A stretch of 64,000 bases of DNA from AP-15 sp963716115 (lineage in GTDB: Bacteria > Pseudomonadota > Alphaproteobacteria > ATCC43930 > CGMCC-115725): the NCBI GenBank assembly GCA_963716115.1, contig CAVQSZ010000017.1, forward strand, positions 186,001 to 250,000, given 5' to 3'. Under the pieces are notes generated by a model. The model saw only the letters and a program-made list of their open reading frames with translations. It did no database searches and was not told the origin of the DNA. Both the position numbers and the translations under genes were made by a program. Shown piece by piece: positions 24,764 to 32,671 of the stretch. Every line of letters begins with the position of its first letter. Positions within the stretch are counted from its first letter, which is position 1.

Positions 24764-25977
24764 TCGGGCTCGACCGCGATCTTGCGCGCGACGAGGTCGG
24801 CGATCTCGGCCTCGCCGAGCCCGGCTTCGCGCAGAACCTCGCGCGAATGCTCGCCCAAGCGCGGGGCCGGGCGGCGCAAGCCGCAATCGGCCGCGCCAAA
24901 CCGCACCGGCGGCCGCGTCATCCGGAGCCGGCCCTCGCTTGGGTGGTCATGCAGCGGGAAGAAATCGACGGCGGCAAGGTGCGGGTCCTGCGGCAGCTCG
25001 TGCAGCCGGTTGACCGGCCCGTTCGGGATGTCGGCGGCTTCGAGGGCGGCGAGCCAGTGGGCGGTGGGCCGGGTCCGCAGGCACTCGGCGAGCAGCGCAT
25101 AGAGCTCGGCGTAGTGCCGGGCGCGCGTCTCGGCGTCGGCGAGCCGGGGGTCGTCGGCGAGCTCGGGGCGGCCGGCGACGCGGAAGAAATCCTTCCATTG
25201 CTTCGCCGTGTAGGGGAGGACGCAGATGTGCCCGTCGGCGGTCCGGTGCGGCCGGCGGTCGGGGGCGAGCATGCGCGAATAGCCGGGCGGCCCCAGCGGC
25301 GGCTCGAAGGTCAGCCCGCCCAGATGCTCGGCCATGACGAAAGCGGTCATGGTTTCGAGCATCGGCACCTCGACCAATTGCCCCTCGCCGGTGCGCCCGC
25401 GCTGCAACAGCGCCGCCATCACCGCATAGACCATGGTCAGCCCGACCGTCTTGTCGCCGACCAGGGTCGGGACAAAGCGGGCCTCGCCGCCGGTCGCCTC
25501 TTCCAGCGCGACAAAGCCGCTCGCCCCCTGGATGATGTCGTCGAAGGCCGGCCGGTCGGCGAGCGGGCCGTCCTGGCCGTAGCCGTGCGCCGAGCAATAG
25601 ACGAGCCGCGGGTTGACCTCGCGCAATTTCTCATAGGCGAAGCCGAGCCGGGCCATCGCCTGCGGGCGCATGTTGTGCATGAAGACGTCGGTCCGCCGGA
25701 CCAGCGCCAGCAGCGCCGCCGCCGCCTCCTGCCGCTTCAGGTCGAGCGCCAGCGAGCGCTTGTTGCGGTTGAGGTTCAGGAAGACATGGCCCATCTCGCG
25801 GCGCCGCGAGGGGCCGGCATAGCGCATGATGTCGCCTTCGGGGGGCTCGACCTTGATCACCTCGGCGCCGAGGTCGCCCAGGATCTGGCTCGCCAGCGGG
25901 CCCAGCACGACCGTCGTCAGGTCGAGCACCCTGATGCCGGCGAGCGGCCCCGGCTTCGCCCCGCCTGGCGCGGTCAT
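24760..25977 (-). CDS. class III (CaiB/BaiF, Frc-type) CoA-transferase
   Basis: Moves CoA between carboxylic acids. The 405-residue protein begins LAGIRVLDLTTVVLGPLASQ (family start) and has GDLGAEVIKVEPPEGD, NLNRNKRSLALDLK and the catalytic-loop region ADRPAFDDIIQGASGF containing the conserved Asp. AGGAG precedes the ATG at 25977. It is first in the operon with the aconitase-X genes; the pair suggests activation of a hydroxy- or dicarboxylic acid followed or preceded by dehydration. The acid is not known. Confidence 0.92.
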   Translation of the reverse strand: MTAPGGAKPGPLAGIRVLDLTTVVLGPLASQILGDLGAEVIKVEPPEGDIMRYAGPSRRREMGHVFLNLNRNKRSLALDLKRQEAAAALLALVRRTDVFMHNMRPQAMARLGFAYEKLREVNPRLVYCSAHGYGQDGPLADRPAFDDIIQGASGFVALEEATGGEARFVPTLVGDKTVGLTMVYAVMAALLQRGRTGEGQLVEVPMLETMTAFVMAEHLGGLTFEPPLGPPGYSRMLAPDRRPHRTADGHICVLPYTAKQWKDFFRVAGRPELADDPRLADAETRARHYAELYALLAECLRTRPTAHWLAALEAADIPNGPVNRLHELPQDPHLAAVDFFPLHDHPSEGRLRMTRPPVRFGAADCGLRRPAPRLGEHSREVLREAGLGEAEIADLVARKIAVEPE

Positions 25978-26006
25978 GGCGATCTCCTCACGATCGGCGG
26001 CGTGGC

Positions 26007-26040
26007 TGTTCCCGCTGTTATTTGCAGCGAAAAAACAGCC
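26007..26040. repeat. dispersed repeat upstream of the CoA-transferase, copy 1
   Basis: TGTTCCCGCTGTTATTTGCA followed by GCGAAAAAACAGCC, with the inverted ends GCTGTT and AACAGC. A close relative is at 44891-44925. It lies 30 bp upstream of the CoA-transferase start. The surrounding gap 25978-26287 otherwise holds no gene I can support. Confidence 0.55.
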
Positions 26041-26287
26041 AAGGCTCGGAGCCCTCTCTCGCGTTGATGCATCAATAGCAGACGAGTGCGGCAATATTGT
26101 GAACGACGCAATGGAGCTCCCCTCGGCAGGTCCGAGCGACGGATCGATGGGTAGATGTAGCGTCTTGGGCGACGGTCGGGCAACCCAGGCTCTGGCGTCA
26201 ACCGGGGTTGGCGTCAAAAGGCGCCGGGGGCTGAACTTTTTCGCGGCCCACGGCGTTTTCTACTAATCCGCGATCAAGGAGGACGTG

Positions 26288-26572
26288 ATGGCAGCATCGA
26301 TGCAACCCGATCTCGCGACCTTGCAGGCCGACATCCAGCAGCTGCGCGCCGATTTTGCCAAAATGACGACGGACATCCGCGACATCGCCGGCAGCGGCAT
26401 CGGCAAAGCCCAGGGGAAGGCGCAGGAATCGGCCGAAAGGATGTGGGGCGAGGTTTCGCGTCAGGCGCAGCAGGTCGGCCATGAAATCGAGGCGCGCCCG
26501 TTTGCCTCGGCGCTGGTGGCGTTCACCGCGGGGCTCGTGCTCGGGCTGATCCTCAACAGCCGTCGCGGCTAG
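26288..26572 (+). CDS. DUF883/YqjD-like membrane-anchored protein
   Basis: A 94-residue protein. The first 75 residues form an amphipathic, coiled-coil-like helix (LATLQADIQQLRADFAKM); the C-terminus has one membrane segment, ALVAFTAGLVLGLIL, and a short basic tail. This is the layout of ElaB/YqjD proteins, which attach ribosomes or other factors to the inner membrane. AAGGAGG lies 5 bp before the ATG at 26288. A gene for a second small membrane protein follows after 6 bp, as in yqjD-yqjE pairs. Confidence 0.8.
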   Translation: MAASMQPDLATLQADIQQLRADFAKMTTDIRDIAGSGIGKAQGKAQESAERMWGEVSRQAQQVGHEIEARPFASALVAFTAGLVLGLILNSRRG

Positions 26573-26578
26573 GCGGCT

Positions 26579-26989
26579 GTGGCCCGCTGGCAGACGCGGC
26601 TGGCGCTGACGGCGGCGGCCGGCGCCTTCGCCGCGATCCTGACCGCGGTCGCGCTTTGGTTTCTCGGCTATTCCCTGTTTCTGCTGCTGATGTCGGTGCG
26701 GCTTGACCCCGCCGCCGCCGCCCTGATCGTCGCCGCGGTCGGCCTCGCTTTGGCTGGGCTGGCCGGGCTCGGGGCGCGCCGGCTGTGGCGGCGACCCCGC
26801 CCGCCGTCTGCGGCGGCGCCCTCCGGCGACGATCTCGCGGCGCAGATCGGGAGCCTCGCGGCGCGGCAGATCGCGGCCTCGATGCGGGCGCATCCCTATG
26901 GCGCGATCGGGGCGGCGCTCGCCGCCGGGCTGGCGGTCGGCGCCCTGCCCGAGCTGCGCCGGCTGCTGCGCGGCATCCTCGATCGCTGA
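26579..26989 (+). CDS. small membrane protein (holin-like/YqjE-like)
   Basis: A 136-residue protein starting at a GTG 6 bp after the DUF883-type gene. It has two N-terminal membrane segments (ALTAAAGAFAAILTAVALWF and AALIVAAVGLALAGLAGLGA), an arginine-rich cytosolic loop, and a C-terminal hydrophobic helix before RRLLRGILDR. Pairs of this kind recur as the yqjDE locus in proteobacteria; the role is unknown, and the holin-like name reflects topology only. There is no phage context. Confidence 0.65.
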   Translation: MARWQTRLALTAAAGAFAAILTAVALWFLGYSLFLLLMSVRLDPAAAALIVAAVGLALAGLAGLGARRLWRRPRPPSAAAPSGDDLAAQIGSLAARQIAASMRAHPYGAIGAALAAGLAVGALPELRRLLRGILDR

Positions 26990-27050
26990 GCTTGCGCTGT
27001 CCGAGCAGGCGGCCTACCCGTTTCCCACCCTCGTCGAAAGGAGAAATGCG

Positions 27051-27392
27051 ATGGCGGTGACGATGTATCACAATCCGCGCTGCAACACCTCGCGCAGGGC
27101 GCTGGCGCTGCTGCGCGAAAAGGGGGTCGAGCCGGTCATCATCGAATATTTGAAGACGCCGCCCTCCGCGGCCGAGCTGAAGAAGATTCTCGGGCAGCTC
27201 AAGATGCCGGCGAGCCGGCTCTTGCGCAAAAAGGAGGCCGCCGCCGCCGGCCTCGATCCGGCAAAGCTGACGGAAGACGCGCTGATCGCCGCGATGGTCG
27301 AGAACCCGATCGTCATCGAGCGCCCGATCGTGGTGTCGGGACCAAAGGCCGCGCTCGGCCGCCCGCCGGAGGCGGTGCTGGCGGTGCTGTGA
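27051..27392 (+). CDS. arsC: ArsC-type (glutaredoxin-coupled) arsenate reductase
   Basis: A 113-residue thioredoxin-fold reductase. The catalytic cysteine is Cys11 in HNPRCNTSRRALALL, and the IVIERPIVV segment with the anion-binding Arg near residue 95 is conserved. It reduces arsenate to arsenite with glutathione and glutaredoxin. AAGGAG lies before the ATG at 27051. No arsB, acr3 or arsR is adjacent, so the physiological substrate could differ (some ArsC/Spx relatives act elsewhere), but motif spacing favours ArsC. Confidence 0.9.
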   Translation: MAVTMYHNPRCNTSRRALALLREKGVEPVIIEYLKTPPSAAELKKILGQLKMPASRLLRKKEAAAAGLDPAKLTEDALIAAMVENPIVIERPIVVSGPKAALGRPPEAVLAVL

Positions 27393-27470
27393 CACCCGCA
27401 GAACGGCATCCCGGCCAAACAGCTCGTCCATCAGCCAGATAAGGTTGTGGTAAGAACGTCAACCCAAGAT

Positions 27471-27557
27471 CGTCATGGCCGTGCTTGACACGGCCATCTA
27501 CGCCTTCCGGCGCCGCAGCCCCGCCTGTGGATGGCCGGCTCGGAGGCCGGCCATGAC
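27471..27557. repeat. composite inverted repeat (CATGGCCG family)
   Basis: Two hairpins that are inverted copies of one unit: CGTCATGGCCGTGCTTGACA...CGGCCATCTACG (27471-27502) and TGGATGGCCGGCTCGGAGGC...CGGCCATGACG (27528-27557). Each forms its own stem and the pair can form one larger cruciform. It lies in the 272-bp gap between arsC and the uronate dehydrogenase, which are convergent, and may end both transcripts. Confidence 0.75.
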
Positions 27558-27664
27558 GACCTGTGCTTGTATTCGGAGTAGCTCCTGGTCGCTTTTGGCC
27601 CGAGGAAAATCTGAACCGGGCAATCGTGGGTCGAGCTCGGCGATGACGAATGGGACCCTCGGCG

Positions 27665-28468
27665 CTACTTCGGCGGCGTCTTCGCAGTGTATTCGGCGGC
27701 GCAGAACGTGCCGCCCTGGAAGCGTTCGGCGATCGGGTCGGCGCCGGGCGGCTCGGCCGCCAGCACCGCCGCGGCATAGGGCTCGGAATCGTCCTGCGGC
27801 CGGTAGCCGAGCCGGAAGGCGTTCGAATTGTCGTACCACGAGCGGCGGTTGCTCGAGACGCCGTAGACGATCTCGCAGCGGATGTCGGGGTGCTCGAGCC
27901 CGATGCGCACGAGCTGGGTATAGTCGCGCGGGCTGACCCAGATCGCAAGCCGCCGCTTGTCGATCGGCTCGGTCCCGAAATTGCCGATCCGGGTGCACAA
28001 GCAGCCGATCCCGTGCTTGTCGGCGTAGAGGCTGGCGAGCGCCTCGGCGAAGGCCTTGCTGAGCCCATAGCGGCTGTCCGGCCGCGGCGGGACGCGGTGG
28101 TCGATGGTTTGCGCGCGCGGGTAGAAGCCGACGGCGTGGTTGCTGGTGGCGACGATGATGCGCCTGACCCCGGCCCGCCGCGCCGCCTCGAACAGATTGT
28201 AGGCGCCGACGATGTTGGATTCGAGGATGACCGGCCACTCGGCCTCGCCCGAATGCCCGCCCAGATGGACGACGCCGTCGACGCCGGCGACGATGCGCTC
28301 GACCGCCGCCATGTCGGACAGCTCGGCCTGGTCGACCTCCTCGCCGTCCCGCGCCGGGGCCAGCGCCACCCGGTCGGAGAGCCGCAGGACCGGGTAGACG
28401 CCGCGCAGGGTCTCGCGCAGCGCGCGGCCGATGCCGCCCCCCGCCCCGGTGATCAGCACACGGTTCAT
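27665..28468 (-). CDS. udh: uronate dehydrogenase (NAD-dependent SDR)
   Basis: Oxidises D-glucuronate or D-galacturonate to the aldarolactone with NAD+. The 267-residue extended-type SDR has GAGGGIGRALRE (NAD site), VHLGGHSGE, NIVGAYNLFEAARRAGV, SNHAVGFYPR, and the YGLSKAFAE Tyr-x3-Lys pair. It ends with RFQGGTF, as in the Agrobacterium enzyme, whose length is also close (265 aa). No kduI, garD or transporter is adjacent. The mannonate-dehydratase-like gene 20 kb away belongs to a parallel uronate route, a weak link. Confidence 0.88.
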   Translation of the reverse strand: MNRVLITGAGGGIGRALRETLRGVYPVLRLSDRVALAPARDGEEVDQAELSDMAAVERIVAGVDGVVHLGGHSGEAEWPVILESNIVGAYNLFEAARRAGVRRIIVATSNHAVGFYPRAQTIDHRVPPRPDSRYGLSKAFAEALASLYADKHGIGCLCTRIGNFGTEPIDKRRLAIWVSPRDYTQLVRIGLEHPDIRCEIVYGVSSNRRSWYDNSNAFRLGYRPQDDSEPYAAAVLAAEPPGADPIAERFQGGTFCAAEYTAKTPPK

Positions 28469-28710
28469 TCCTCTCCTCCACGTTGGTTGCGGTCGGCGGT
28501 TGCGCTCGGCAGCACGGCGTCCGCCGAGGATCGGACCCGCATTCGGCGCCGTCAAGATCAGGGATGCATTGCGTTAAATAATATTATTATATTGACAATG
28601 ATGCGGATATGTGCAATGGTCGCGCGATGTCGTGCTATCGATCGAAATCGGCGCGATCGGCGGCGGCGCTGGGCGCGCGGCTGTTCGGCGCCGCCTGCGA
28701 GGAGAGAAAG

Positions 28711-29010
28711 ATGCGATGTGGCGAAGACCTGCAAATCTGCATCCGTTCCGCGCTGCGCCGCCGCCGACGCACCCTGGGGCTGACCCAGGAGGATGCGGCG
28801 CGCCTGCTCGGCGTGCGGCGGCTGACCTATCACCGCATCGAAGCCGGTCCCCGCCGCATCCGCCCCGCCGAGCTGGCGGCGCTGTGCGCGGCCTTTCGCT
28901 GCCAGATCGGCGAGCTGGTGCAGGACGGCCCGCTCGCCGCCGCCTTCACCCTGGCCGCAGCCACGATCCTCGGGGAGATGTCGCCCTGGTGCTCAGACGC
29001 GATCACATGA
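28711..29010 (+). CDS. small XRE-family HTH regulator
   Basis: A 99-residue protein with a central helix-turn-helix, LTQEDAARLLGVRRLTYHRI, followed by the Cro/C1-type third helix and IRPAELAALCAAFRCQIGELV. GGAGAG lies 4 bp before the ATG at 28711. Upstream is an AT-rich stretch, unusual for this DNA, with TTGACA at 28592-28597 that could be its -35 box. It is divergent from the uronate dehydrogenase, so it may regulate that gene or itself. The gene ends 17 bp before a large palindromic repeat. Confidence 0.8.
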   Translation: MRCGEDLQICIRSALRRRRRTLGLTQEDAARLLGVRRLTYHRIEAGPRRIRPAELAALCAAFRCQIGELVQDGPLAAAFTLAAATILGEMSPWCSDAIT

Positions 29011-29027
29011 TTCAGCAGACAATAGAT

Positions 29028-29108
29028 GTAGGATGGGTTGAGCATCGCGAAACCCATCACCCCCTCCGCGCCCAGTGATGGGTTTCGCTGCGCTCAACCC
29101 ATCCTACA
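29028..29108. repeat. palindromic repeat of the GTAGGATGGGTTGAGC family (full-length)
   Basis: TGTAGGATGGGTTGAGCATC...CATCAC (29028-29060) faces its inverted copy GTGATGGGTTTCGCTGCGCT...CCTACA (29075-29108). The complete element is about 81 bp and forms a long cruciform between the small HTH gene and the DMT transporter. The same sequence recurs at 35459-35739 (interrupted) and 51548-51581 (half). This is a known intergenic repeat type in many soil bacteria. Confidence 0.85.
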
Positions 29109-29149
29109 GGCCGATGGGGCTGAATCATCTGAATGCATCCAAGCACCAG

Positions 29150-29986
29150 CTATTTTCCGCCCGGCGGACGGCGTTCGCTGAGCGCGACGTAGAGGCCGGA
29201 GGCGATGATGACGGCGGCGCCGAGCCAGGTCCATGCATCGGGGAAGTTGCCGAAGACCAGATAGCCCAGGGTCGCCGTGCCGAGCAGCTCGATATAGCCG
29301 AGCGGCGCGACGACCGCGGCGGGGGCGTGCTGAAAGGCGCGGATGATCAGATAATGCCCGCCGCCGCCGATCAGGCCGAGGCTGACGAACAATGCCAGAT
29401 CGAGCGGGGTCTTCGGCATGACGACGACAAAGGGCAGGACCAGGCTCGTCGCCAGCGACCCGATCAGCGCCGAAAAGATGATCCCGGTCGCCGCGCCGTC
29501 AAAGGCGGCGACCCAGCGGGTGGCGATCTGGTAGAGCGCATAGGCGGCCGACGAGGCGAGCAGCAGCAGCGCCGCCGGGTTCTGAAAGCCGCTGCCGGGG
29601 CGGATGACCGCCAGCGCGCCGGCGAAGCCCGCCAGCACCGCGATCCATCGCCTCGGCCCGACCCGCTCGCCGAGCAACGGGACCGCCATCGCGACGACCA
29701 GCAGCGGCGAGGTGAAGCCGATCGCCGATGCGGTCGCCAACGGCGTCCGGCCGATCGCCATGACAAACAGCAGATTGCTCGACAGCATCAGCAATGACCG
29801 GCCGATCTGGACGCCGGGCCGCCGGGCGGCGAAGAGCCGCCGGCCGTATCGCGGCAGAAACACGATCAGCATGACCGCGAGATGCCCGGTGAACCGCGCC
29901 CAGACGATCTGCATCACCGGATAATCGGCGGCGAGCAGCTTTACCGCGGCGTTCATGAACGGGAACATCGAAACGCCGAGGCACAT
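29150..29986 (-). CDS. EamA/DMT-family transporter
   Basis: A 278-residue inner-membrane carrier with about ten membrane segments in two EamA repeats. Typical landmarks are ATASAIGFTSPLLVVAMAV in the first repeat and AVVAPLGYIELLGTATLGYL in the second. Members export or import metabolites, amino acids and quaternary amines; the substrate cannot be read. The frame stays open upstream with a plausible extension (LLRGVLLMCLG), so the start may be further upstream than 29986, but no ATG or GTG is found there. It follows the HpaI aldolase on the same strand. Confidence 0.85.
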   Translation of the reverse strand: MCLGVSMFPFMNAAVKLLAADYPVMQIVWARFTGHLAVMLIVFLPRYGRRLFAARRPGVQIGRSLLMLSSNLLFVMAIGRTPLATASAIGFTSPLLVVAMAVPLLGERVGPRRWIAVLAGFAGALAVIRPGSGFQNPAALLLLASSAAYALYQIATRWVAAFDGAATGIIFSALIGSLATSLVLPFVVVMPKTPLDLALFVSLGLIGGGGHYLIIRAFQHAPAAVVAPLGYIELLGTATLGYLVFGNFPDAWTWLGAAVIIASGLYVALSERRPPGGK

Positions 29987-30048
29987 CAGCAGGACCCCGC
30001 GCAGGAGGTCCGGCGCGGGCGGCGCGCCGCGCGGCGGCGACCCCGGTC

Positions 30049-30834
30049 TCAGCGGCCGGCGCGCAGCAGCTTCGCCCGCTCCGCCGCTGCCGCCATCATG
30101 AAGCCGAGGTCGCCGCCGCCAAGGACGAGGCGAACGCCCATGCCGATGCAGCGCCGCAGCAGCCCCTCCTCGTAGACGCCGCCGATGCCGGCGAACTTGG
30201 CGTGGGCATGGCAGGCCTCGGTCACCGCGCGGTAGGCGGCGACCACCCGGTCGTCGGCGAACTGGCCGGGGATGCCCATCTCGATCGTCAGGTCGCTGGC
30301 GCCGATCAAGAGCGAGTCGATGCCCGGCACGGCGGCGATCGCCGCGGCGTTCTCGATCGCCCGCGGGGTTTCGAGCATGACGACGACCAGGGTCGCGGCG
30401 TTGAGCGCGGCGCAGGCGGCGGCGGTCCCGACCGGGGCGTAGCCGAAATGCGGCAGCCCGCCGGCGATCGAGCGGTGGCCCTGCGGCGGATAGCGCAGCC
30501 GGTCGGCGATCTCGCGCGCCTCCTCGGGGGTGTCGACATGCGGCATGACGATGCCGAGCGCGCCGCCGTCGAGGACGCGGGTGGCGAGCCAGAACTGCCC
30601 CGCCGGGACCCGCACGATCGGCGCGATCCCGGCCCCGAGGGCGGCGACCGAAATCTGGACCGCGGTGTCGAGGTCCATCGAGTTGTGCTCGAGGTCGAGG
30701 AACAGCCAGTCGTAGCCGCAGGCCTTCATGATCGCGGCGATGTCGACGGTGCGGCTCTGGCGGATGCCGACGCCGAGCGCCAGCTCGCCGGCGTCGAGCC
30801 GGTCGCGGGCGGGGTTGCGAAGGATGGGGTCCAC
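30049..30834 (-). CDS. HpcH/HpaI-family aldolase
   Basis: A metal-dependent class II pyruvate aldolase (261 aa) that cleaves 2-keto-3-deoxy or 4-hydroxy-2-oxo acids. It has the DWLFLDLEHNSMD segment (substrate/metal loop), VMPHVDTPEEAREIAD, VMLETPRAIENAAAIAAVPG with the Glu metal ligand, and LIGASDLTIEMG. The GTG start at 30834 follows AGGAG by 8 bp and fits the family start better than the upstream ATG at 30897. It is divergent from the CurA-like reductase and probably co-transcribed with the DMT transporter. Confidence 0.9.
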   Translation of the reverse strand: MDPILRNPARDRLDAGELALGVGIRQSRTVDIAAIMKACGYDWLFLDLEHNSMDLDTAVQISVAALGAGIAPIVRVPAGQFWLATRVLDGGALGIVMPHVDTPEEAREIADRLRYPPQGHRSIAGGLPHFGYAPVGTAAACAALNAATLVVVMLETPRAIENAAAIAAVPGIDSLLIGASDLTIEMGIPGQFADDRVVAAYRAVTEACHAHAKFAGIGGVYEEGLLRRCIGMGVRLVLGGGDLGFMMAAAAERAKLLRAGR

Positions 30835-30962
30835 GGGCTCGTCTCCTGTGCGGTCGGTGGCGCGGCCGATCCTACGCGGCGTCGTGCCGGGCGTCACCCC
30901 GCCGATGGCGCTCCGCCCGGCCCGCGGCTAAGCTGCGGCCGATCGGGTCAGGAGGAGGGCGC

Positions 30963-31985
30963 ATGGCGGACGCAAACCGGCAGGTGCGGCTGAAGCGGCG
31001 GCCGAGCGGCATGCCGCAGGTTGCGGATTTCGAAATTACCGATGCGCCGTTGCCGGATTTGGCCGAGGGCGAGGTGCTGGTGCGCGGGGTCTATCTGTCG
31101 CTCGACCCCTATATGCGCGGCCGGATCAGCGGCGCCCGCTCCTATGCGAAGCCGGTCGAAGTGGGCGCGGTCATGGAAGGCCGCGTCGTGGGCGAGGTCG
31201 CCCGCTCGCGCGATCCGGCCTTCCGCGAAGGCGATTGCGTCTTCGGCGGCTTCGGCTGGCAGCTCTGGAGCGCGGTCCCCGGCGGCGGGCTCGTCAAGCT
31301 CGACCCGGCCGAGGCGCCGCTGTCGACGGCGTTGGGCGTGCTCGGCATGCCGGGGCTCACCGCCTATGTCGGGCTCGACGAGATCGGCCGCCCGAAACCG
31401 GGCGAGACCGTCGTCGTCGCCGCCGCCTCGGGCGCGGTCGGGGCGGTCGTCGGCCAGCTCGCCCGGCGCGCCGGCGCGCGGGTCGTCGGCATCGCCGGCG
31501 GGGCCGACAAGTGTCGGTATCTCGAAGCGGAGCTCGGCTTCGACGCGGCGATCGACCATCGCTCGGCCGACCTCGGCGCCGCCCTCGACCATGCCTGCCC
31601 CAACGGGATCGACGTCTATTTCGAGAATGTCGGCGGCGCGGTGCAGCAGGCGGTGTTCGCGCGGCTCAACGATTTCGGCCGCATGGTCATGTGCGGCATG
31701 GTTTCCGAATACAACGACATCGAGCCGCGCCCCGGCCCCAATCTGATGTCGGCGGTGAGGAAGCGCCTGCATATCCAGGGCTTTATCGTCGGCGACCATT
31801 GGCGCCGGCTCGGCGAGTACCGGGCGATGGCCGCGCCGCTGGTCAGGAGCGGCGCGCTCAAATACCGCGAGGACATCGTCGACGGCCTCGACCAGGCGCC
31901 GCAAGCCTTTATCGGCCTCCTGCAAGGCCGCAACTTCGGCAAGCTGCTGGTCCGGCTCGGCCCCGATCCCGGCCAAGGCGGCTGA
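30963..31985 (+). CDS. CurA-like NADPH-dependent alkenal/one reductase (MDR)
   Basis: A zinc-free medium-chain reductase (340 aa) of the leukotriene B4 dehydrogenase/CurA group, reducing C=C bonds of alkenals or enones with NADPH. It shows VRGVYLSLDPYMRGRI near residue 40, GMPGLTAYVGLDEIG, the nucleotide-binding AAASGAVGAVVGQLA and the YFENVGGAVQQAVFARLND segment. The zinc-ligand cysteines of alcohol dehydrogenases are absent, as expected. AGGAGG precedes the ATG at 30963. Confidence 0.92.
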   Translation: MADANRQVRLKRRPSGMPQVADFEITDAPLPDLAEGEVLVRGVYLSLDPYMRGRISGARSYAKPVEVGAVMEGRVVGEVARSRDPAFREGDCVFGGFGWQLWSAVPGGGLVKLDPAEAPLSTALGVLGMPGLTAYVGLDEIGRPKPGETVVVAAASGAVGAVVGQLARRAGARVVGIAGGADKCRYLEAELGFDAAIDHRSADLGAALDHACPNGIDVYFENVGGAVQQAVFARLNDFGRMVMCGMVSEYNDIEPRPGPNLMSAVRKRLHIQGFIVGDHWRRLGEYRAMAAPLVRSGALKYREDIVDGLDQAPQAFIGLLQGRNFGKLLVRLGPDPGQGG

Positions 31986-32070
31986 ACGCGGCGCTCCGCT
32001 TCACGAAAAGTTGCGGTCGGGGCTTCGGCGACCGGCGCCGGCCGCACCATATGTCGGGCGGAGGCGACCC

Positions 32071-32532
32071 ATGCGCTCGATCCTGGCGTCGGTCCTGCTT
32101 TGCGCGGCGTGTCAGCCCTATGCGGGCCCGGCCGTCACCGCCGCAGCGCCCGCGCCCGCGGGCCCGCCTCCCTGCGCCAGCCGCACCGTCCCGCTCCTGG
32201 TCGGCGGGCAGCCGCAGCAGGCCGTGGTGGAAGCCTGCCCGCAGCCCGACGGCAGCTGGCGGATCACCCAAACCACGCCCGGCCTGCCGGTGCAGGTCTA
32301 CGAGGTTCCGGCGCCGGATTCCTCGGCCTATCCCTATTTCTATCCGTCGCCGGCCGACTACGCCGATTCCGACTTTTTTCCTTATTGGGACGGCTCGCCG
32401 TGGTTCTTCGGGATCGCCCCGGCGGTCGTCGTGGCGCAGCGGTTCCACCATTTCCACCACGGCTTCGCCCATGGGGGCCGGTTCGGCTTCGGCCACGGTT
32501 TCGCCGGGGCGCATGCCGGCGGCCGGCGCTAG
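32071..32532 (+). CDS. putative lipoprotein with aromatic/His-Gly-rich tail
   Basis: A 153-residue exported protein. The start MRSILASVLLCAAC has a lipobox-like LLCAAC, so Cys14 may be lipid-modified, although the -3 residue (Cys) is unusual. The middle has SRTVPLLVGGQPQQAVVEACPQPDGSW, then a Tyr/Asp-rich stretch, and the end is rich in Phe, His and Gly (HHFHHGFAHGGRFGFGHGFAG). I recognise no known domain. The upstream ATG at 32011 would remove the signal-peptide pattern, so I use 32071. Confidence 0.6.
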   Translation: MRSILASVLLCAACQPYAGPAVTAAAPAPAGPPPCASRTVPLLVGGQPQQAVVEACPQPDGSWRITQTTPGLPVQVYEVPAPDSSAYPYFYPSPADYADSDFFPYWDGSPWFFGIAPAVVVAQRFHHFHHGFAHGGRFGFGHGFAGAHAGGRR

Positions 32533-32553
32533 CCGACGGGAAACGATTGCCGG

Positions 32554-32569
32554 TGTGACGCGCTTCACG
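32554..32569. promoter_or_regulatory. weak CRP-type site upstream of the Rieske oxygenase
   Basis: TGTGACGCGCTTCACG matches TGTGA-N6-TCACA with one mismatch in the right half-site. It lies 103 bp upstream of the Rieske oxygenase ATG (32672). A second, perfect site of this type is at 5723-5738. A single degenerate match in a GC-rich genome can arise by chance. Confidence 0.25.
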
Positions 32570-32671
32570 CCCGCCCGGCATGAGCAGGCGCCATAAGCGA
32601 GCCTTCGGCGCTGGACGGCGCATCCGGGATGCGGGACTATTCAACCGACAACCGGCGCGCGCGGGGGAGGG

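Noticed and set aside
26579..26989. Prophage remnant suggested by a holin-like protein
   Set aside because: No other phage gene lies nearby, and the gene pairs with a DUF883-type protein as in the yqjDE locus.
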